Assembly (NCBI GenBank): GCA_018398815.1
Contig: CM031601.1
Span: 13,431,074-13,495,073, forward strand
Direction of reading: 5' to 3'
DNA length: 64,000 nt
Source of the DNA: Conus ventricosus
Taxonomy: Eukaryota > Mollusca > Gastropoda > Neogastropoda > Conidae
The notes under the pieces are model-generated. The model made no database searches. It was not told the DNA's origin and saw only the letters and a list, made by a program, of their open reading frames with translations. A program made the position numbers and the translations under genes. Below are positions 58,031 through 64,000 of the stretch, one piece after another (positions within the stretch are counted from its first letter, which is position 1; each line of letters begins with the position of its first letter).

Positions 58031-58046
58031 TATCTACCATGAGGAT

Positions 58047-58748
58047 GTCGGTGGTTTAGGTACCTTGTCATAGTGATGCTTTTGTTGTTTTTCTGGTTTT
58101 TCAAGATGTCAAACTGAGTAAGTGGCTTTTGGCCACATGAGTCTTACAACTCAGTCAGGGGGTTGACCGTTTGCTATGTTTGACAGTCAAGGGTTGACTG
58201 CTTGCTATGTTTGACAGTCAAGGGGTTGACGGTTCGCTATGTTTGACTTATGGGCTGGGTCTGGTTTTGTTAGCTCACATACATTGTCCAGTTTACTTTT
58301 TGCATCAGTTTAACTGCTATTAATATGGTGTTTAGTTTACAGTTAGAAAAATATACATGAAAGCTCTGGGTCTTGTCTGGACAGTAATTTGCATATATCA
58401 CTGACCTTGAAGATAAAAATGCTGCCTGTTTTTAGAGCTGGTGCAGGCTGTCAGCATTGTTGTTTCCCTTTAGCTGTGTGGGCTGTTCACATGAATTAGT
58501 GGGCTGGCCAGTTATGTGTGTTAAACAAGTTAAGCAGTTGGCGGGAGGGGGGGGGGGGTGGGGGGGGGGGGAGAGAGAATGTGGCACATCATCAGTCCAT
58601 ATACAGGCACTTCTCTATGTGTGTGTGTGTGTGTGCCACTTTCTAGACTCTTATAGTATATTGAACCGTTTTAATAAATTAGGGAATATGATCACATCAA
58701 ATTTACTCCCCATGTATGTCTACACTAGTCCCAGTCATGCACATCCAC

Positions 58749-58798
<50 letters not shown>
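58047..58798. other. Flank sequence with short repeats
   Basis: Three copies of a unit with GGGTTGACCGTTTGCTATGT and TTGACAGTCAA at about 58157-58250, G-rich runs at about 58543-58571, (GT)n at 58618-58636 and (CT)n at 58757-58798. The sequence just before 58799 may be decayed upstream LINE B. Confidence 0.55.
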
Positions 58799-58799
<1 letters not shown>

Positions 58800-59350
58800 A
58801 CGTCTGGCAAGAAGAATGGAATTTGAAATGAATAACAAACTACTTAAAATCCATCCAAACCTGAAAGAGTTTTTACATGGATGTTCCAAGGCAGCTGTAA
58901 ATAAGAAACAGTTTTGTGCTGTTTGCATACATTTAACTCCTTTTACACCCATTCTTATCTTTTAAAAGTTGAAGAAGCTCCATGGTGCATTCCATGTCAT
59001 GTGCCACTCACAGTGAAACATATTCTTTTAGAGTGTTGGGACTTGCATGATGTGAGACATAAACATTTTACAGCAGACTCCCTGAAAACCTTGTTCAGAG
59101 ATGTCCCACCTGATGTGATCTTTTGATTTCTGAGGGAGATTAACATTTTCAGTATAATCTAAGATTTTACTGAGGAAAGATTTTTTAACAAAATTTCTGG
59201 TGTGTTTTCAGAGGGTTTTAAATTGTCGCGCAGATGAGGGTTTGGTTTTGGTTTTTGATAATGAGTTGTGAATTGACTTCAACATGGTAACAGCCCTGAT
59301 GTGGCTCTTTACAGTCAGCTGGGCTATAAACAACATTACCTTACTTTTCC
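58799..59350 (+). pseudogene. LINE B 3' fragment, dead
   Basis: Begins DVWQEEWNLK and, after frame changes and stops, gives YLLKVEEAPWCIPCHVPLTV followed by KHILLECWDL (58950-59040). This is the Cys/His-containing C-terminal region typical of Jockey/I-type LINE ORF2 proteins. A 3' untranslated stretch ends in CCTGATGTGGCTCTTTACAG and AGCTGGGCTATAAACAACAT with a TTACC-type tail. The (CT)n run before 58799 continues the Leu/Ser reading of the same frame. The clade name is tentative. Confidence 0.85.
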
Positions 59351-59364
59351 TTGCCTACCTCTCT

Positions 59365-60438
59365 CTCTCTCTCTCTCTGGTACAGTCAATTATAGACTAT
59401 GCTTCTACTTTATGGGATTCAGCCAGCGCAAACATTCTGAAACCTTTAGCAAGATTGCATAGGCGCGCAATAAAATTAGTTCTCTTAAATCTAGTTCATT
59501 AACTCTAAACGATTATGAATCCTTGGATATCCTTCCCCTAAAGCAAAAACTCGAATATAATAAGGCTATATTTATGCATAAAGTGGTAAATGGAAATGCA
59601 CCTCCCTCCATTGTAAACAGTTTCCGGACGAATGACAACAGGCACGTCCACAAGTTAATAATGCCTCTGCCCAGACTTGACCTTTACAAATCAAGCCTCG
59701 TATACAGTGGTGGTACGTATTGGAACAATTTGCCTCCATTTCTGAAAGAAATCTCAAGTCTTAATATTTTCAAAGAGCGCTTAAAAGGATATCTGTTCAG
59801 TAAGTTAAAAGATATATATTAAAAAAAACTGTACTAGTTGATTCCTAAATCAATTAAAAGACTCAGTGAATAGAAATAAAATACTGTACGATTACAAGCC
59901 TGTGTTAGACGGAAATCTTGCACGTGTCATTTGAACCACAGCAATAATGGGTTAAGCTAATTGACATGTTTTACATTGATGATATCGCTCAATTGCATTT
60001 TGTGATTTGATGTATAGAGTGTATCCAAGTCTATTTGACTCTTGTTTCCCCGTTTGTATTTGTACTTTACATGTATATTCTTCCCCCCCCCACCCCCCAC
60101 CCCTCCCCTATCCCGCCCACACCCCATATCCCCGCTTTCGCTCTCTTTCTCTCTCTCTCTCTCTCTTTCTCTCTCTTTCTTTCTTTCTTTCTCTCGCATA
60201 TGGATGCTTGCACGATCTTGTCGTTTGCTTTTGTAGTATTAGTCTGTTACTTCATACAGTTTGCAAGTTGACTGGTGTATTTACTTTTTCCTCTTTGTTG
60301 CCATGTTGACTTGTGTGTTGTCCATGTGGGTTCTTTTTTTTTTTTCCCCAGGGCTGGGTGGAAAAAAGCATATGTAATTTGCTTATCTCATTACCCTGGT
60401 GAAATAAAATTTCGTTCGTTCGTTCGTTCGTTCGTTCG

Positions 60439-60445
<7 letters not shown>
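59365..60445 (+). pseudogene. LINE C 3' fragment (CR1/L2-like) with (TTCG)n tail
   Basis: The coding remnant opens SIIDYASTLWDSASANILKP with LARLHRRAIKLVLL. One missing A near 59490 shifts the frame, which continues LDILPLKQKLEYNKAIFMHK, VVNGNAPPSIVN and YSGGTYWNNLPPFLKEI to a stop at 59820. This is the C-terminal part of CR1/L2-type ORF2. The 3' untranslated region includes C-rich and CT-rich runs (60083-60195) and ends GTGAAATAAAATTTCG with eight or so TTCG units (60411-60445), the microsatellite tail of such LINEs. Apart from the single frameshift the coding part is well preserved, so it is fairly young or affected by sequencing error. Confidence 0.88.
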
Positions 60446-60498
<53 letters not shown>

Positions 60499-60714
60499 TA
60501 ATGACAGTGAATCCTTTCAGTGAAGACTTTGTCTTGTTTCCATGCAAAGTGTTACCCTAGGTCCACACAAAGTCCCTGAGCTCCAAAGATTCACAGAACG
60601 CTTTTCAGCAAATGGGTCTTGCTTGCAAGGCAAACCCACCATAGTACATAAGACCCAGAATGGGCTCCTGAAATACAGTGTTGTCTAACACTAACAGTCT
60701 CCTTCCCTTCACAG

Positions 60715-60930
60715 ACTTATCTTTTGTGGCGTGTGAGGAAAACATACACCCCAAGAGGACTGTTTTTCACATGTGCCACCAAAGATAAATCCTTCCATTC
60801 ACAGACTTATCTTTTGTGCTTTTCACATGTGCCACCAAAGATAAATCCTTTCATTCACAGACTTACCTTTTGTGCTTTTTTTCACATGTGCCACCAAAGA
60901 TAAATCCTTCCATCCACAGACTTATCTTTT
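60715..60930. repeat. 57-bp tandem repeat
   Basis: About four units containing CACAGACTTATCTTTTGTG and ACATGTGCCACCAAAGATAA; the first is interrupted. A (CT)n run at 60446-60494 lies upstream. Confidence 0.9.
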
Positions 60931-61224
60931 GTGCCACTGAGAAGAGCATTCACCTTTGGGTGTACTGTATTTTGGGAGCCCACTTTCTTTTTTATGCCAG
61001 TTTTCATTGTTCAGCTCTTCAGTCTTTAACTCTGAAGTCCATGGTGGCTCAGTATGTTCATTTACCAGAGCTATGTGTCAGAATTGCACCTATCGTTCAT
61101 TCATCTCACGAGCATGGTTGATGACTCTTCCACTAGGGGTATTGCAAAAAACCATCTTGGACCAGCCATAATCTGGCTCTGTGTTCTAATGTGTCATTCA
61201 ACGTAATTTCTCATGAGGGCGGTC

Positions 61225-61762
61225 AAAGGACATGCAGCCTGGGGGTGACCTGACAGTCAACAGAGGCAGTCAGCAAGGTGGTTGATGGCAGCTGTTTCAC
61301 ATGACCTGACAGTCAACAGAGGCAGTCAGCAAGGTGGTTGATGGCAGCTGTTTCACATGACCTGACAGTCAACAGAGGCAGTCAGCAAGGTGGTTGCGTG
61401 GCAGCTGCTTCACATGACCTGACAGTCAACAGAGGCAGTCAGCAAGGTGGTTGCGTGGCAGCTGCTTCACATGACCTGACAGTCAACAGAGGCAGTCAGC
61501 AAGGTGGTTGCGTGGCAGCTGCTTCACATGACCTGACAGTCAACAGAGGCAGTCAGCAAGGTGGTTGATGGCAGCTGCTTCACATGACCTGACAGTCAAC
61601 AGAGGCAGTCAGCAAGGTGGTTGATGGCAGCTGCTTCACATGACCTGACAGTCAACAGAGGCAGTCAGCAAGGTGGTTGATGGCAGCTGCTTCACATGAC
61701 CTGACAGTCAACAGAGGCAGTCAGCAAGGTGGTTGATGGCAGCTGCTTCATGCAGAAAGGCA
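61225..61762. repeat. 56-58-bp minisatellite
   Basis: About nine units of ACATGACCTGACAGTCAACA, GAGGCAGTCAGCAAGGTGGT and TGATGGCAGCTGCTTC. A sub-block of units with TGCGTGGCAG (61396-61510) shows regional homogenisation. Confidence 0.96.
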
Positions 61763-61777
61763 GTGTCCACAGATCTT

Positions 61778-62625
61778 TTTTTTTTTTTTTTTTCTGTCCC
61801 AGCCTCTGCGCCTCCTCAGAGGCAGTGCACCCACGCCGCTCATTCCGACACCCCGTCCACAGCCACAGCCCGGTCGGCCCCGCCGCAGCCCCGGCACCGG
61901 CAATCCACAGGGAGCAGTCAATGTCAAGTCGTCAAGAGGCAACCCACCGGAGGAGACACTGCACTGCTGCCGAGTCACTTCGGTGGTGTTCAGTGGCACC
62001 TGTTCTGATCTAACATACGCAGGACACCACCTACTAAGCCCCCTACTGACGACAATATTTGCTTAGTCGCGGAGCCGGCGTGAGTGAGCTCTCCCTCCGG
62101 AGGGCGCCACCACGTCCGTCCAACGACAGCCCCCATGGACTCGCCGAAACCGGTGACCCCGACGGAACCAAACCAAGGCCACAGACGCTGAGAGGACATC
62201 GAAATTGAGGTCACCATGAGAGCAGGGCATGAAGGGCCACAGAATTTGAGACTTTTTTTATGCTGATCGATGAGAATGAGGATGATTAAGATGATGCTAC
62301 GGATTTCCATTTCGGTCTGAGACTACATGACAGGGCTGTACTCTACGCTTCCTTTCATAATATATCCCGGCGTCAACCAGGCCCGAGAGATACAGACACC
62401 TGCAGTGTTGGTCAGGAAATTTGAGCAACACTCTCAGAGACGCATCCATTAAGTGGATGAAACTCGACTGTGTGGTCCCAGTCTTCCCAACTGAGTCCGC
62501 AGCAAACTCAACTCTGGGTAGGAGCCGGTCGGGGCAGAAAAACCCACATGACTCTGATGGGATTCGAACCCACGACCTCCCAGCCGGGAGTCCGCGACGC
62601 TAACCACTTCGCCACGGCGGCTGGT
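61778..62625 (-). mobile_element. Full-length tRNA-headed SINE, about 848 bp, with target duplication
   Basis: On the minus strand it starts near 62625 with a tRNA-like head containing a perfect A box TGGCGAAGTGG (62604-62614) and B box GGTTCGAATCC (62560-62570), the internal RNA polymerase III promoter. A long body follows and the element ends in an A tail (T run from 61778). Perfect 15-bp duplications GTGTCCACAGATCTT (61763-61777 and 62626-62640) define both ends. The body is GC-rich and unusually long for a SINE. Older copies at 22186, 23800 and 48790 share it. No family name is assigned. Confidence 0.95.
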
Positions 62626-62640
62626 GTGTCCACAGATCTT

Positions 62641-63204
62641 AAGGAACTAAAAAGGAAATGAAATGTTGATATGATCAGTTATTCACAGTCCTGAAAAACG
62701 TTTTCGAGGCCAAGCATTTGTCACCTTGTGCTGAGGGACAATATGTAAAGTGGCTGAACAGTAAAAGTCAGTGTAAACAGGTGTGGGGGAGGAGGGGGGG
62801 ATGAAGGACCACTGATTCTATCACTTTTACCAGATTTTTTATTGTGGAGGTCTTTCCTGGTATGTTAGCTGTACAACATTTGCATCACCTTTAGACTTCC
62901 ATGAAGGGCCTTTCTCCCCCGTGAGCTTGTTATGAACAGGATCCACTGCGTAACTTCCTCTTCTGCAGTTGATAATTGTTGATGAGTGTGCATCCTGATT
63001 TATTCCTGAACCAGAACCATAGCTGACACACTCTATCTTCCAACAAGTTGAATCAGGTTTTCTGATGGAGGGGGGGGGGGGGGGGAGGGGTGTTCTCCTT
63101 AGCTCAAGTTCAAGAAGTCGTACCCTGTGAGCACAGGGGGATAGTTTGTTCACTGGGGCGTCTTTCCCAGGCTGAGCGCTTATAGCACAGCTCCTGATCG
63201 CATG
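62641..63204. other. Flank sequence, no gene; poly-G tract
   Basis: G runs near 62785-62798 and 63069-63085. No coding signal. Confidence 0.55.
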
Positions 63205-63440
63205 ATGCTCCTGTCAGAGGACATATGGGGTATTTCAGTGGAGATTACAGTGCCACCTGTCAGAGGACATATGGGGTATTTCAGTGGAGATTACAGTGCC
63301 ACCTGTCAGAGGACATATGGGGTATTTCAATGGAGATTAAAGTGCCACCTCTCGGAGGACATATGGGGTATTTCAGTGGAGATTAAAGTGCCACCTGTCA
63401 GAGGACATATGGGGTATTTCAGTGGAGATAACAGTGCTAC
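63205..63440. repeat. 46-bp minisatellite
   Basis: Five units of CTGTCAGAGGACATATGGGG and TATTTCAGTGGAGATTACAG. Confidence 0.96.
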
Positions 63441-63884
63441 CTGTTGTCCTACCCCATTCTGCTAGGAACTTCACCATTTGGTTTGGAACTGCTTATTCAA
63501 CCAGGCAAGCCCGATTTATATTACAGCTAACCCTCATACCCCAGCTCCAGGTACTATATTACAAATCTTGAGGCCAGGTTTCCTGGATGTCTGTGTTGAT
63601 CATCATCAGAACTCTGACACGTCCCTGTAGGGAGACCAGGGTCTATTTCAGCGAACATCATATTCCCACCTTCTGACAATTCTCTGCTGCTAATTTCCTA
63701 TGATCTGCCACTCCCTCTTACTCGGCCTTTTATGCCTCTATCCTTTTTTTTCTTCTTTTAACTGTTATCCACTTTGTTCCATTTCAACCTTTGTGACCCA
63801 TTCGGCAGTCTTTAATCTGGAAGGTCTTCACATATATTTGTTGCTTGCATGACAGTTTATAACATGTCAGATGAGTGTGTGTGT

Positions 63885-63926
<42 letters not shown>

Positions 63927-64000
63927 TGTGACTGTGAGTGAGATTTGCTGTGATCAGGCAATGAGGGAAGGAAAACAAAAACAGTTGTTAGTATGGACAC
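63441..64000. other. Window end, no gene; (GT)n at 63876-63924
   Basis: Unique DNA with one GT microsatellite. No conserved protein. Confidence 0.55.

Noticed and set aside
62560..62625. A tRNA gene with perfect A and B boxes on the minus strand
   Set aside because: It is the head of a SINE with target duplications and an A tail; the acceptor stem does not close as in a functional tRNA.

Overview
The window looks like part of an animal genome, most likely a mollusc and probably a gastropod. This is inferred from a split metazoan gene with short exons and long introns, LINE families of a lophotrochozoan flavour, a tRNA-headed SINE and an extreme load of micro- and minisatellites. Nothing looks prokaryotic. 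The species cannot be named from sequence alone.

Only one gene is supported: the 3' half of a plus-strand adenylyl cyclase of the ADCY9 (type IX) family. Six exons are proposed: 1157-1264, 10749-10873, 16103-16165, 19793-19889, 27072 to about 27394, and 50635-52300. The first two carry the end of the C1a cyclase domain. The next three encode the low-complexity C1b linker. The last is one large exon with six membrane helices (TM7-TM12) and the whole C2a catalytic domain. Splice phases agree across the first five exons. The junction into the last exon does not fit, so an exon or the exact end of the 27 kb exon is unresolved. The last exon has a 1-base frameshift near 51953, which may be an assembly error.

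The rest is intron and 3' flank, dominated by about 30 different tandem arrays with units of 18 to 80 bp. Several arrays were visibly born from local functional sequence. One repeats the 3' end of an ADCY9 exon with its splice donor (10874-12045). One repeats the splice-acceptor region of the next exon (15775-16100). One repeats 11 codons of a dead LINE ORF (40545-41012).

Mobile DNA: a full-length SINE of about 850 bp with a perfect 15-bp target duplication (61778-62625) and three older copies of it in the same orientation; three LINE pseudogenes (39515-41300, 58799-59350, 59365-60445); two retroposed LINE 3' tails of only about 56 bp (14805-14860, 57974-58030); a piggyBac-like MITE (31216-31530); a perfect 76-bp-arm palindrome (471-626); and a 0.4-kb foldback element (49545-49957).

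No rRNA, functional tRNA, CRISPR array or second host protein-coding gene was found. No clearly undescribed system of cooperating genes is present. The most unusual signal is the repeated capture of splice sites and ORF sequence into minisatellites.
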